64,000 bases of DNA. Origin: a bacterium (GTDB lineage: Bacteria > Zhuqueibacterota > QNDG01 > JAFGCO01). Of this stretch, positions 36,335 to 45,962 are shown one piece after another. The notes below the pieces were generated by a model. It was not told the origin of the DNA. It saw nothing but the letters and a program-made list of their open reading frames with translations, and did no database searches. Every line of letters starts with the position of its first letter. Positions within the stretch are counted from its first letter, which is position 1. A program made the position numbers and the translations under genes. The stretch lies in the NCBI GenBank assembly GCA_016932575.1, contig JAFGCO010000056.1:62001-126000 (forward strand), given 5' to 3'.

Positions 36335-36470
36335 ACTTCAAATTCAAAATGACAAATAAATTTCAAATTCCAAAGATTAAAATCATAAACAAAGTAAAGT
36401 ATGTTTGGAATTTGTGATTTGGATATTGTTTGTTATTTATGATTTGTTATTTGGGATTTTCCAAGGGTCT
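36335..36470. repeat. AT-rich imperfect palindrome
   Basis: Left half with TTCAAATTC, ATTTCAAATTCCAAA and AATCATAAAC words; right half with TTTGGAATTTGTGATTTGG and TTGTTATTTATGATTTG words. The two halves are roughly reverse complements and could form a long weak hairpin. This type of CAAATTCCAAA/TTTGGAATTTG block is common between genes in several uncultured phyla, by recollection only. Confidence 0.5.
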
Positions 36471-36531
36471 GCGGTCTTTGAAGAGAGTCGTAGAGCCAAG
36501 AGTAGAAGAGTGCTCTCCCTGCATCTGTTTA

Positions 36532-36599
36532 ATGTATATTTGGTGGGGAAAGGAGTGGACGTATCAACCCATCAACTCATTTACACATCTACTGATTCC
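36532..36599 (+). repeat. Left arm of a 68-bp inverted repeat flanking the arylsulfotransferase gene
   Basis: Its reverse complement matches 39854-39921 at 65 of 68 positions (two adjacent changes and one single change). It contains GTGGGGAAAGGAGTGGACG and CATCAACTCATTTAC. The two arms enclose about 3.25 kb with a single gene. Confidence 0.85.
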
Positions 36600-36691
36600 T
36601 TGCGGTGAGCGTCCAAAAAAAAGCCATCAAATCACAAGAGTCTATAAGGAAAAACGTGACGGAGACAATCATTCACTAAGATACACAGATG

Positions 36692-39600
36692 CTATTTCAT
36701 TAAAACCATCCGCCGGGTCGCTATTTCATTATTCGATTTAAAACGATAATAATAGACACCGCTTGCAAGCTCGGCGCCATCAAATGTGGCCGAATAATTT
36801 CCCGGCTGTTTGACCGAATGAACCAGAGTTGCCACCCTCTGTCCGTTGATATTATACACCGATAAATCAACAGGCATTTCCCGGTATACTGTATACTGAA
36901 TCGTTGTCTTGGGATTGAATGGATTAGGATAATTTTGCTTTAGAAGAAATAATCGCGGAATGGCAAAGCCGTGGTTTTTAACAGATGTTTCTAAAGATTC
37001 AATCTCAATAAAGCAAAGCTTGGCATTTTCAGAAGTGGATGCCGGTGACAGAGATAATTTTCCATCATTGACTTCGACTATGACAGAGTATTCATCAAAA
37101 TAATCCTCCCCATCCGGATCATTGATTATCGTTTCTTCAATCATAACGTGATTGGTCTGGTCTGTATGAGAAGGATCTCCCATGACCAGATGAATTCTGT
37201 ATTCACCATTGGCAACTTGAATCTCCCACGAACGCGGATTTACTTTTTGCATATGATTCAGTGTTGCGTACCGTAAATCTTCATGCGTATCGCGCAACCG
37301 GGTTTCACCATTAACACCGTTCAGCCAACCGTAAAAATATCCGTTTTCCTGAAGAGAATAGGCTGTACCTGTATCCGCCAAATAGCCTTCGGGAGGGATG
37401 ACTCCGGCCGGTTGAAAATTAAGCCTGATCACAGAGTCAGCTGTTTCTGAATCATGATAGACAAGTGACACATTGTCGATATAAAGATCTCCGGTACTGG
37501 TGCCGCATTCAAAAACGACTCTTGCATCCGTATCTGCAGGATCTTCCATGACAAATGGATATTGAAAATGCTGCTTCCGCGTTGTAACATAGGTACCGCC
37601 TATCTTCCCATAATTTGTGTAGGGCGAAGCCCCCCTTGTAACTTTTGCATGAATCTGCCGGCCGCTGCTTGCGTAAGCATCAAATTCAAATACATAATCC
37701 TTGCCCTGTACTAAAAGAATACCCGACTGATAAAGCTGCACATCACTGATATCCTCACCTCCGTTAGTGATGTGGATTTGATATTCCCGGTCACCGGTAA
37801 TGTTCGCAGAAGCCTTCGCTGCAGGATCAGTTTCCAAATTCCAGTAATATGGAGAATCAAAAGACCCGTTTTTTACCTCATTTTTTCCGGATCCGACATA
37901 TTTCACATATGTACTTTCTGTTTGTGAAAAACCGCTTTCCAGCTGATCGTCATCCACGGCTGTCACACGGAAATAATACATAGTCCTGTTTTCCAAATTC
38001 GTGATATCGCAATATGTCTGGGTAGTGCTGGTAACCAGGTTGTCGGGATTGTCTGATTTTCCTGCATAGATATTGTAATACTGGACCGATTCATCGCCGA
38101 ATTTATTAAAAAACAGGCGGATAAAAGCACTGTGATTTTCAATTTGCAAATAGGGAACCCGCATTTGACCGTGCCAGTCAAACCGACGGCAGCGATAATT
38201 GGAATGCCCGGAGCTGAAAAGCTCAAATACAATGTTACCATCCGGCGTGACCTCACATATTTGCGTTCTGTTCTGAGGCCAGTCAATTAATGTATTGCCG
38301 CCTGGCAAGCGCTGGGAACTGCCCATGCCGCTGACGGCACGGTCCGGTATGTATCTGTACTGCCACACCACCTCAGCCGTCATATCGGATGTATCAAGCA
38401 GATACTCAACCGCCCGTGAGAAATGCGGTGAGCGCCACCACCCATTGTCAAAAATCAGATAGTGATTGGGCTTACCGCGCACAGGACGGGCGTCATGCTG
38501 ATAGGAAATCATGATATCGTCATTAATATGATCAAATTGATTGTTTACTCCGCCGAGTCGCCATATTATCTCACCCGTCTCCCGATCAATCTTGGTAACT
38601 TCACTAAGATTTCTGCTTGAAATGACGTAATTGCTGTCATAATCAATAGCTACGGAATTTAAATGGACATAATCGATATTACTGCTCCACAGATTCTCTT
38701 TTACGGCATCCTGAATGTTAAAATGATCCCAGCTTCGCCATTCAAAAATCACATTTTTATCCTTGTCTAATTCCTGAAAATGCATACCTTGAACAGCCAC
38801 ATTGGATTGTCCGTCAGGAATGATATTGCTTAGATCAAGCTGCACAACCTGGTGAGCAATCATTAATGCGTGGCCATTGGCCAGAAATTGCAATTCATGA
38901 TTGTCGGTATTGTATCCATGTCCGACTTGATAGACATCGATCAGAGTAAACATACTGTCAAAAATAAGATGCCGCCAATAGGTTCTTCCCCTCTGGTCAT
39001 AAAGATGAGCTGAAAGCCATCCATTGGGATGAAGCAGGAAATTGCCGCTTCTGACCACATCATCAATTTTCCTGAAGTAATAGGGCGTACCGTCATTTTT
39101 ACATATAATGAGATAATTTCCCGATGTACTCGGATAATTGGTCGCATAAAAAATCATGCCCGGTTCGGGTTTTCCGGGCTGACGGGTCGTAATATAAGGA
39201 AAATCACTCGGCACAGCCACATTATTGATGAGTCGGACGTCCTCATTCAATTCCAATGAATGAGTCGTCTGTATGTTCATTGTATCATCAGCTGCTGTTT
39301 TTTTCGGCAGCTGAGTTTGCGAGGATACTGTATAGAATGTGTATTGCAAATCGTCCTCGTCATTCAACTGACTGAGTGCCACAGTGACTGTAATGGCCGC
39401 ATTTTGCGGAAAAATCAAATTCGGATCAAAAATAATTGTTTTTCCATCTGTGGCAAAAAATGCTTCTCCCTGATAATCCAGTCCACCTGATTTTACATGA
39501 ATCAGAGACGAAACGTCATCAAGCATTTTCAAATAATCTTTTTTCAGATTCAGAATAATATTTGTACGGACAGAGTGAAACTTGCTATCCGGCCTGGGAT

Positions 39601-39715
39601 GGATATTCAGAATAGCGGGGGGTAATAGTGAAGCATTCAAACCGAAACCAGCGCTCAGCACAAAAAGCATCAAGCAATTGATTTTTTTATTCCTGCAATA
39701 TTCGAATTTCAGCAT
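36692..39715 (-). CDS. Secreted arylsulfotransferase-like multidomain protein with type IX-like sorting domain
   Basis: 1007 residues. A signal segment (INCLMLFVLSAGFGLNAS) is followed by a short Ig/SbsA-like domain (~35-125), then an ASST-type beta-propeller (~150-515; MIFYATNYPSTSGNYLIICKN region, LLHPNGWLSAHLYDQ, HELQFLANGHALMI, EWRSWDHFN, WRLGG, YQHDARPVRG, LPGGNTLIDWPQN). After it come a fibronectin type III domain (~525-610), a carbohydrate-binding-like jelly roll (~620-760), a malectin-like galactose-binding domain (~770-905) and the YPNPFNP sorting domain. Propeller proteins of this group include sulfotransferases acting on phenols, but activity here is inference; a binding role is possible. 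Alone between two arms of an inverted repeat. Confidence 0.85.
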   Translation of the reverse strand: MLKFEYCRNKKINCLMLFVLSAGFGLNASLLPPAILNIHPRPDSKFHSVRTNIILNLKKDYLKMLDDVSSLIHVKSGGLDYQGEAFFATDGKTIIFDPNLIFPQNAAITVTVALSQLNDEDDLQYTFYTVSSQTQLPKKTAADDTMNIQTTHSLELNEDVRLINNVAVPSDFPYITTRQPGKPEPGMIFYATNYPSTSGNYLIICKNDGTPYYFRKIDDVVRSGNFLLHPNGWLSAHLYDQRGRTYWRHLIFDSMFTLIDVYQVGHGYNTDNHELQFLANGHALMIAHQVVQLDLSNIIPDGQSNVAVQGMHFQELDKDKNVIFEWRSWDHFNIQDAVKENLWSSNIDYVHLNSVAIDYDSNYVISSRNLSEVTKIDRETGEIIWRLGGVNNQFDHINDDIMISYQHDARPVRGKPNHYLIFDNGWWRSPHFSRAVEYLLDTSDMTAEVVWQYRYIPDRAVSGMGSSQRLPGGNTLIDWPQNRTQICEVTPDGNIVFELFSSGHSNYRCRRFDWHGQMRVPYLQIENHSAFIRLFFNKFGDESVQYYNIYAGKSDNPDNLVTSTTQTYCDITNLENRTMYYFRVTAVDDDQLESGFSQTESTYVKYVGSGKNEVKNGSFDSPYYWNLETDPAAKASANITGDREYQIHITNGGEDISDVQLYQSGILLVQGKDYVFEFDAYASSGRQIHAKVTRGASPYTNYGKIGGTYVTTRKQHFQYPFVMEDPADTDARVVFECGTSTGDLYIDNVSLVYHDSETADSVIRLNFQPAGVIPPEGYLADTGTAYSLQENGYFYGWLNGVNGETRLRDTHEDLRYATLNHMQKVNPRSWEIQVANGEYRIHLVMGDPSHTDQTNHVMIEETIINDPDGEDYFDEYSVIVEVNDGKLSLSPASTSENAKLCFIEIESLETSVKNHGFAIPRLFLLKQNYPNPFNPKTTIQYTVYREMPVDLSVYNINGQRVATLVHSVKQPGNYSATFDGAELASGVYYYRFKSNNEIATRRMVLMK

Positions 39716-40113
39716 TTTTTTTATTTCCTGATTCTTTTTTTCTGTTCATTTATCTTTGACCTTTTATCTCTGATCTTTGTTTTCGGTTTTCTTTTCTCTC
39801 CGTTTCTTCGTATCCTAGATGCTCCGTTTCATCATCTCGACGGTCGAACGCGGGGAATCAGTAGATAGGTAAATGAGTTGATGGGTTGATGCGTCCACTC
39901 CTTTCCCCACCAAATATACATATAGGATTTATTCCTCATGTGGTAAAAATGAAGGGAACATATATACCTATTTACTCATCTACTGTTATGCCTACGACTC
40001 AATGACTCAACGACTCAACGATTACTCTATTACCCGTATATCCCCTATTTTCCCACTTTGTCTTTCTTGTTTCTTGATTCTTTTTCTCTGTTTCTCCCAT
40101 CGAATCCATTCCT
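39716..40113. repeat. Mosaic low-complexity intergenic repeat, copy 3
   Basis: Starts with TTATTTCCTGATTC and CTCCGTTTCTTCG pyrimidine blocks. It then holds the right inverted-repeat arm, then ACGACTCAATGACTCAACG words, and ends with TATCCCCTATTTTCCCAC and TTTCTTGTTTCTTGATTC. The word order mirrors copy 2 in inverted orientation. No gene seen. Confidence 0.65.
39854..39921 (-). repeat. Right arm of the 68-bp inverted repeat
   Basis: GGAATCAGTAGATAGGTAAA through AAATATACAT. It is the inverted copy of 36532-36599, with three mismatches. Beyond the arms similarity falls off on the outer side but continues weakly inward for about 15 bases. Confidence 0.85.
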
Positions 40114-41949
40114 CTAAAACTGATTCACCAATCCCACATGGACCTTGCCCTGCATTAAATCATCACCATGACCCAATCCATAATCCACACCAACCACACC
40201 GAGACGGGTTTCCAAACGAATTCCAAAACCATAACCGATTTTCTGATGACGAATCAATCCGTGTCCCTTTTCCCTCCGCTGATACATACCTGCGTCAATA
40301 AAAGTGAATATACGGGATCGGTCTCCGAAAAGATAACGGTATTCCAGATTAAACCACGCAACCAGACTTCCCCGAAACTGATCCTCTGCATATCCCCGGA
40401 GTGAATTGGTTCCACCAAAACGAATTTGCTCACTTATAGGTATATGATCACCACCACTTTTCACCTCCTGACCGTGAAGTCCAACAAATACTGCCTGCGA
40501 ATAGGAAACCGGAATCACTAACTCAGCATCGGCCCGAATATGTCGTGTATTTACCGGTTCTTTCCATTGTGGAATGGTATCCATAAACGCCGGTCCCAAA
40601 TTGTGTTTCCGTCCAAATGTTGCGGCTGTGTGGTAACATACGCCTTTTCTTGGATTCAACGGCATATCGAATGTGGTATAATCCAGCCCCAGAGTTCCTA
40701 CCCAGCTCTTGGTTTGTGCGAGATCGTACAAAACGCTGCCCAGCGAATCCGGAAGGATCTCGCGCTGCCCCCCTTCCACAAACAATGACAAAACAGCGCT
40801 TGGTGTATAGCGCACTCTCATTCGCCATCCACGATCCACATAAGTGGTATCACGGATCTCCTGTGTAAAATACCCGCCAATATGAATGGGCCATCCCCTC
40901 AGCCATGGTTCCTCATAACCAAAGCGCATGGCTTGTGAGTACTTGTCCTTCTTTTCCCAAAATGCTTCAAAAAAACGGCCCGTGCCCGCAAGATTTCGAA
41001 ACAGAAAATGAAGCTGTCCGGTAAAATATCCCGGTCGTTCAGGATCATTGGACGGCGTATACCCAACCACACCATCCAGGGTATTTGGATTGCCTTCCCG
41101 TACACGAATGAACACAACAGCCTGATCTTCAGTAAAATAAACTTCTGGTTCGTTGACCTGTTCAAAAAAACCCAGCCTCTGTAAATCTTCTGATATCTTT
41201 TGCGTCTCCTTATGACTGTACAAATTCCCGGGTTTAAATCGTATTTCACGCAGGATCACTTTGGGCTTTGTAAATTTGTTTCCCTGAATATCATATCTGT
41301 TTAAATAGATTCTGGGCCCGGGCTTTACTGATAAGATAATTTTGATTGTATTTGTTAAAGGAGTATAATCCAGCACTTTCACTTCGACAACGGCCAGAGG
41401 ATGCCCATTGTTTTCCATATAAATCAAAATTTGTTCAATATCTTCCGACAATAATTTTTCATAAAATCCGGCGTTGGTGCTTAAAAATAATAGCGGTTCA
41501 ATCTCCTCATAAAATGCAGGAGATAATCCGTTTATCTGATATTCCCCAACCTTGACCTTTTTACCTTCATGCAACCAAAGGTTTATCCTCACTTGTGCAG
41601 AATCACTGATATACCGCATACCAAACGAATCTATTCTCGACTGATAAAATCCCTGCTGATATAAATATTGTGTTAACATTTTCATACAGGAATCGGGCCA
41701 GGTTTTCGGCAGGGGCTGGTTTTTAACCAAACCGGTTCTTTTTATAAGAACGGATTTCGACAGCTTTTTCGCACCATAAATCTCAATATCACGAACCACC
41801 GGCTGGGAAATAATCTGATTTATGAACAGAAAAAAACCGACAAAGATTACCCGGTAATAATATGAAACTTGAAATATCAATAATACTTTTGAATTCTGAT
41901 ATTTACGCCCTGAACGGCAGAACAGCTGATGTTTGTTAAATTGCACCAT
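40114..41949 (-). CDS. BamA/TamA-like outer-membrane protein with POTRA domains
   Basis: 611 residues. Several POTRA domains occupy about 55-320 (VVRDIEIYGAKKLSKSVLI, PRIYLNRYDIQGNKFTKPKVI, LQRLGFFEQV with the usual hydrophobic spacing). A 16-strand bacterial surface antigen barrel follows: RFGGTNSLRGYAEDQFRG is the conserved lid-loop RGY motif, and the last strand ends GKVHVGLVNQF with terminal Phe. It is shorter than BamA (~800) and nearer TamA in size. It probably inserts or exports outer-membrane proteins or lipids. The signal sequence (YYYRVIFVGFFLFINQIIS) lies about 30 residues in, so the true start may be downstream of the ATG. Second C-terminal barrel protein besides the protease at 53814. 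Confidence 0.86.
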   Translation of the reverse strand: MVQFNKHQLFCRSGRKYQNSKVLLIFQVSYYYRVIFVGFFLFINQIISQPVVRDIEIYGAKKLSKSVLIKRTGLVKNQPLPKTWPDSCMKMLTQYLYQQGFYQSRIDSFGMRYISDSAQVRINLWLHEGKKVKVGEYQINGLSPAFYEEIEPLLFLSTNAGFYEKLLSEDIEQILIYMENNGHPLAVVEVKVLDYTPLTNTIKIILSVKPGPRIYLNRYDIQGNKFTKPKVILREIRFKPGNLYSHKETQKISEDLQRLGFFEQVNEPEVYFTEDQAVVFIRVREGNPNTLDGVVGYTPSNDPERPGYFTGQLHFLFRNLAGTGRFFEAFWEKKDKYSQAMRFGYEEPWLRGWPIHIGGYFTQEIRDTTYVDRGWRMRVRYTPSAVLSLFVEGGQREILPDSLGSVLYDLAQTKSWVGTLGLDYTTFDMPLNPRKGVCYHTAATFGRKHNLGPAFMDTIPQWKEPVNTRHIRADAELVIPVSYSQAVFVGLHGQEVKSGGDHIPISEQIRFGGTNSLRGYAEDQFRGSLVAWFNLEYRYLFGDRSRIFTFIDAGMYQRREKGHGLIRHQKIGYGFGIRLETRLGVVGVDYGLGHGDDLMQGKVHVGLVNQF

Positions 41950-42067
41950 ATGACAGCAACGGATTTTTCAGCAGAACAAAATAATTTCAGCGGAAAGCTT
42001 CGAATGATTCATTCGAAATCTCAAATTAAAACTAACCAAATGACTTGTATGACCGTATTCATTATAT

Positions 42068-43012
42068 TTACTTCCCCGAGCTATTAATCACCTTATTCAC
42101 TGTAAATTGAGGCTCCTTCCTCTGATGCAGGAACAGACGTCCGACATACTCCCCGATAATGCCCAGAGAAATCAATTGAATTCCTCCTAGAAAAAGCACA
42201 GTCACAATGAGAGACGGCCAGCCAGCAGGTGTATGAATCCCGGCAAAATATCGAATGATAAAATATAAAGCCAGAAAAAATCCGATGGCAGAAGAAAAAA
42301 AACCCAAAAATATTGCCGCTCTCAATGGTAAAATTGAGAAGGCCGTAGCGAGTTTAAGCCACAGATTAAGGGATTTTCTTAAAGTATAATGCCCTTTCCC
42401 GGAAAATCGTTCATGATGTTCAACATAAATTTGTGTAACATTACGGGTAATAGTGAAAAGCAGTCCATCAATATAAGGGTGGGGACCATTATATTTCAGA
42501 ATTTCATCTACCACCTCACACTGAATCGCCTTATAAGACGAGAGATAGATTTTTTTAGGTTTTTTCAGGACGATATTGGCTACTTTGTCATTAAACCAAC
42601 TACCGAGATTTTTAAACCAGGAATGTTTTTTTAATTGATAACATGCATAACAAACATCATATCCATCGGCAAGTTTGGTTAATAACGCCGGAATGTAAAT
42701 GGGATCATGTTGCAAGTCATCATCCATAATTACAATGAATTTTCCTGATGAATAATGAAGCCCTGCCATAATCGCATTATGCTGACCAAAATTTCTACGC
42801 AAATCAATGCCGATAATATTACGGTAATTCTTGGACAGGTGAACAATTTTGTCCCAGCTCATATCCGGACTGCAATCATTGATCATTATTATCTCATATG
42901 TCTGATTCAACGAATTTAAAATCTCTGTTAATCGTTCGATAAGTGTTTCCAGGCAATCCTCGCTTGAATAAACGGGAATCACTATCGAAATTTCAACGGG
43001 TGTCTTATTCAT
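42068..43012 (-). CDS. Family 2 glycosyltransferase, polyprenyl-phosphate glycosyl type
   Basis: 314 residues. GT-A domain: ISIVIPVYSSEDCLETL, MINDCSPDMSWD, RNFGQHNAIMAGL and VIMDDDLQHDP (metal-binding DDD/DxD). Two C-terminal membrane helices follow (LPLRAAIFLGFFSSAIGFFL and LIVTVLFLGGIQLISLGIIG) with the GEYVGR-LF terminal motif. This is the layout of GtrB/ArnC/DPM1-like enzymes that load a sugar onto undecaprenyl phosphate. It is divergent from the GT-C gene beside it, which could be the enzyme that uses the product. Sugar unknown. Confidence 0.9.
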   Translation of the reverse strand: MNKTPVEISIVIPVYSSEDCLETLIERLTEILNSLNQTYEIIMINDCSPDMSWDKIVHLSKNYRNIIGIDLRRNFGQHNAIMAGLHYSSGKFIVIMDDDLQHDPIYIPALLTKLADGYDVCYACYQLKKHSWFKNLGSWFNDKVANIVLKKPKKIYLSSYKAIQCEVVDEILKYNGPHPYIDGLLFTITRNVTQIYVEHHERFSGKGHYTLRKSLNLWLKLATAFSILPLRAAIFLGFFSSAIGFFLALYFIIRYFAGIHTPAGWPSLIVTVLFLGGIQLISLGIIGEYVGRLFLHQRKEPQFTVNKVINSSGK

Positions 43013-43266
43013 TTGTTTATAATCTCTTTATAGCCGTTCATACGAACAGAATGTAATAGGCAATATAATAAGGTTTTCCATTTTTTCCTACATTTCATTC
43101 AGTTTGACAGATATTTTACACTGCTGATTGAATAATACACATCCGCCCGCAAGATGATATCAATTGACAAGGATATTGATTTTCATTAAATTGATAAAAA
43201 TACTTCTGTTGTGAATAATTTTTCATAATGCATCAACTGATATTCGGCGAAATCATACACATGTAA

Positions 43267-44937
43267 ATGATTACCAATAATTTTGTCTGTCAATCTGAGG
43301 GCCGATTCTTGAAACATAGCAGAATGACATTTGAAAAATCAATTGATATTCCAAAAGTCGGCATTCTCACTTTCTCAGGAATTATATTAATCATTTGTAT
43401 GTTTTTATCCCTGGGCTGGTATATGTGTCTGGATACCCCGGTCTTTCACTATATCACCTACCTTATCAATGATCATGATTTTATTCCTTATCAGGATATC
43501 CTGGATAATAATGTACCGGGAACGTATCTATTTCATTCGATAATGACACATTTCATTGGCTATGGTGATTTTGCATTTCGCTGCTTTGATATAACAATTC
43601 TGTTGCTGCTTTTTCTGATATCCTGGTTACTGTTGAAAAAATTCGGGACCATTCCGGCTTTTTTGGGTGTGATTCTGTTTGGGCTGCATTATCTGAATCA
43701 GGGACCCAACATGAGTCTGCAGCGCGATTTCCTCTGCATTTTACCCATTTCCCTGGCTTTCTTATGGGTAACCGGACCGTACAGTCAAAAACACCTTCAT
43801 CTATCCGGCATGATTGTCGGTGCACTGTCAGCAGCCGCAGCATCGCTCAAACCTTCTTTCTGTATCGGAGCGATACCGCTTATTCTGTATTTGCATTGGG
43901 AACACATGGACGGAAAGCCATTACGGAGTTTATATTCAGTACTCGGCCTGATTCGCTTATTGCTGTCGACCTGTATTGGCTTTATTTTCATACTTGCAAT
44001 ACCCGTTTTTTGGGTTTATGCCAAAGGTGGATTATCTGATTTTATAATCACCATGAAATCATACATCCCGCTGTATACAAAATTAAATGGACACTTATAT
44101 ACTATAGAAGGTTCTGAACGCTGGATCTACTATTTAAAATCCTTTCTTACGCTTGGGCAGAAAAATACTTATTCTGTGAGGATATTGTTACCTGCAGCGC
44201 TCGGTGTGTTTCTGGCGATTAAATTTTTTCCTGAACCAAAATCAAAAAAGAAATTTCTCATTCTCCTTGTCTCTCTCTGTGTTACGTACAGTTTTTATCC
44301 GCTTTCGCAAGGAAAATTCTGGACAACGCATTATCTGCCCATGCAGTACTTTCTTATTCTTTGTGCCTCTTTAAATTTTGTAAAGCCACCTGTAGAAGGA
44401 CGTTATCATTACCTGCAGTCTATCGCAATGGTAGTAATGGCTGTATTTATTGTGACGACAGTGCGGCCGACTCCGGACTTCTCTCAACGCATGAGAGGCG
44501 CAGCCGCCGCACTCCCGAATCAGGGCCGTACACATGAAATCGCGAATTATCTGGAATCGAATATGAATCCTGATGACACTGTGCAACCTCTGGATTTTGT
44601 CAGAGGAGCCGTCCATGCAATGTTAATTTCCCGGGCGAAAATAGCAACACCATTTATCTATGACCTGCAGTTCTATCATCATATATCCAGTCCCTATATT
44701 CAATATCTCCGAAAACAATTTATTTTGCAAATGAAAAAGACACAACCGCGGTTTGTCATCCGTATAACAGAAAGACCATGGCCTTTGGGTAAAGACACCT
44801 CTGTTGATTTTCCCGAGCTGGATCAATTGCTTAACAATCATTATCACATTGTTCGTGAGGGTAACGGATACGAAATTATGGAAAAAAACCGATCTGATAT
44901 TACACAAATCCCGCAAATGCTCAAATATTGCAGGTAA
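43267..44937 (+). CDS. Multi-span GT-C-like membrane glycosyltransferase
   Basis: 556 residues with about ten or eleven membrane helices. An early periplasmic loop (DHDFIPYQDILDNNVPGTYL) carries acidic residues at the position of the catalytic Asp in ArnT/PMT-type (GT39/GT83) enzymes that use polyprenyl-phosphate sugars. The C-terminal ~150 residues are soluble. No exact family signature can be seen, so O-glycosylation or lipid A/polysaccharide transfer are both possible. The ATG at 43324 (MTFEKSIDIP) is a shorter alternative start. Followed eight bases later by an epimerase gene on the same strand. Confidence 0.75.
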   Translation: MITNNFVCQSEGRFLKHSRMTFEKSIDIPKVGILTFSGIILIICMFLSLGWYMCLDTPVFHYITYLINDHDFIPYQDILDNNVPGTYLFHSIMTHFIGYGDFAFRCFDITILLLLFLISWLLLKKFGTIPAFLGVILFGLHYLNQGPNMSLQRDFLCILPISLAFLWVTGPYSQKHLHLSGMIVGALSAAAASLKPSFCIGAIPLILYLHWEHMDGKPLRSLYSVLGLIRLLLSTCIGFIFILAIPVFWVYAKGGLSDFIITMKSYIPLYTKLNGHLYTIEGSERWIYYLKSFLTLGQKNTYSVRILLPAALGVFLAIKFFPEPKSKKKFLILLVSLCVTYSFYPLSQGKFWTTHYLPMQYFLILCASLNFVKPPVEGRYHYLQSIAMVVMAVFIVTTVRPTPDFSQRMRGAAAALPNQGRTHEIANYLESNMNPDDTVQPLDFVRGAVHAMLISRAKIATPFIYDLQFYHHISSPYIQYLRKQFILQMKKTQPRFVIRITERPWPLGKDTSVDFPELDQLLNNHYHIVREGNGYEIMEKNRSDITQIPQMLKYCR

Positions 44938-44944
44938 ATGCAGA

Positions 44945-45883
44945 ATGAAAAACATATTAATCACAGGGGGCAGTGGATTTATTGGTGCCAATCTGGTCCA
45001 TCGGTTATCCCAACTGGATCAATACAAAATAACGGTCCTTGATATTACTCCCCCCCGATTCATGACGTTTCCTGATCATGTTCGCTTTATTAAGAGCGAT
45101 CTCCGTGATTCGGATAAATTAAAAAAAATTATTATCGATGATTCAATAGAAACGATCTATCATCTTGCATGGGGAACCATTCATGAGACGGCCACCCGTG
45201 ATCCGCTCGGAGATATACACGAAAATGTCGATTCTTCATTAAAACTGTTTGACGCATGTGTGAATTCAAAAGTAACACGAATTATTTATATTTCATCCGG
45301 TGGTACTGTGTATGGAGTTCCGAAACAGTTGCCAGTTAATGAAACCCATATGACAAATCCGATCAATGCCTTTGGGATATCCAAACTTACAGTTGAAAAG
45401 TATCTGCAGATGTATGCTCATTTGCATCATATTGAATATACGATATTCAGGCCGTCCGTCCTGTATGGTCCTTATCAAAATCCCAATCGTCGCCAAAGCG
45501 CCGTCACTGTATTTACATACAATGCACTGACAGGAAAAACCATTCATATATGGGGCAGTGGTGACATCATTCGGGATTTTTTCTATATTGATGATCTGAT
45601 CGATGTTTTAATCAGCGCTTTATCAGTATCCGAATGCAAAAATAAAATATTCAATCTGTCAGGAAACAGGGCCATCCGTTTAAATGAAGTAATCAATACG
45701 ATTAAACAAATTTTAAAAATCATACCCGTTGTACGATATGAAGAAAGCCGGTTAATCGATGTAAAAGAGATGATACTGGATTCTTCGAGTGCAAGAAATT
45801 TACTAAACTGGGTTCCAAAAACCAATCTTGATAAGGGCATCTGTCTTACAGCAGAGTGGCTTAAAAGATATTTTCCCACATAG
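44945..45883 (+). CDS. NAD-dependent nucleotide-sugar epimerase/dehydratase
   Basis: Extended short-chain dehydrogenase of 312 residues. Rossmann loop ILITGGSGFIGANLVHRL (GxxGxxG), DLRDSD, YHLAWGTIHETA, Ser in ISSGGTVYG, catalytic GISKLTVEKYL (K of YxxxK replaced context: the usual Y reads F-G-I-S-K, giving FGISK), FRPSVLYGPYQ, and RDFFYIDDLIDVL. In the usual motif the first residue is Tyr; here the aligned residue is Phe, so classical epimerase or dehydratase activity should be viewed with caution. The longer upstream frame overlaps the GT-C gene and is not used. Probably part of a surface glycan pathway with its neighbours. Confidence 0.88.
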   Translation: MKNILITGGSGFIGANLVHRLSQLDQYKITVLDITPPRFMTFPDHVRFIKSDLRDSDKLKKIIIDDSIETIYHLAWGTIHETATRDPLGDIHENVDSSLKLFDACVNSKVTRIIYISSGGTVYGVPKQLPVNETHMTNPINAFGISKLTVEKYLQMYAHLHHIEYTIFRPSVLYGPYQNPNRRQSAVTVFTYNALTGKTIHIWGSGDIIRDFFYIDDLIDVLISALSVSECKNKIFNLSGNRAIRLNEVINTIKQILKIIPVVRYEESRLIDVKEMILDSSSARNLLNWVPKTNLDKGICLTAEWLKRYFPT

Positions 45884-45962
45884 ACAGATCGTTCATCATC
45901 AATATTTTAAATTAAATTTCATCAATTTGGTTCAATTTTTATTTTATGGTTCGCCGGACTGA

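Noticed and set aside
36405-36741. Plus-strand frames of 67 and 103 residues near 36.4-36.7 kb
   Set aside because: They run through AT-rich and mosaic repeats, have no ribosome site, and the translations are low complexity and resemble no protein.
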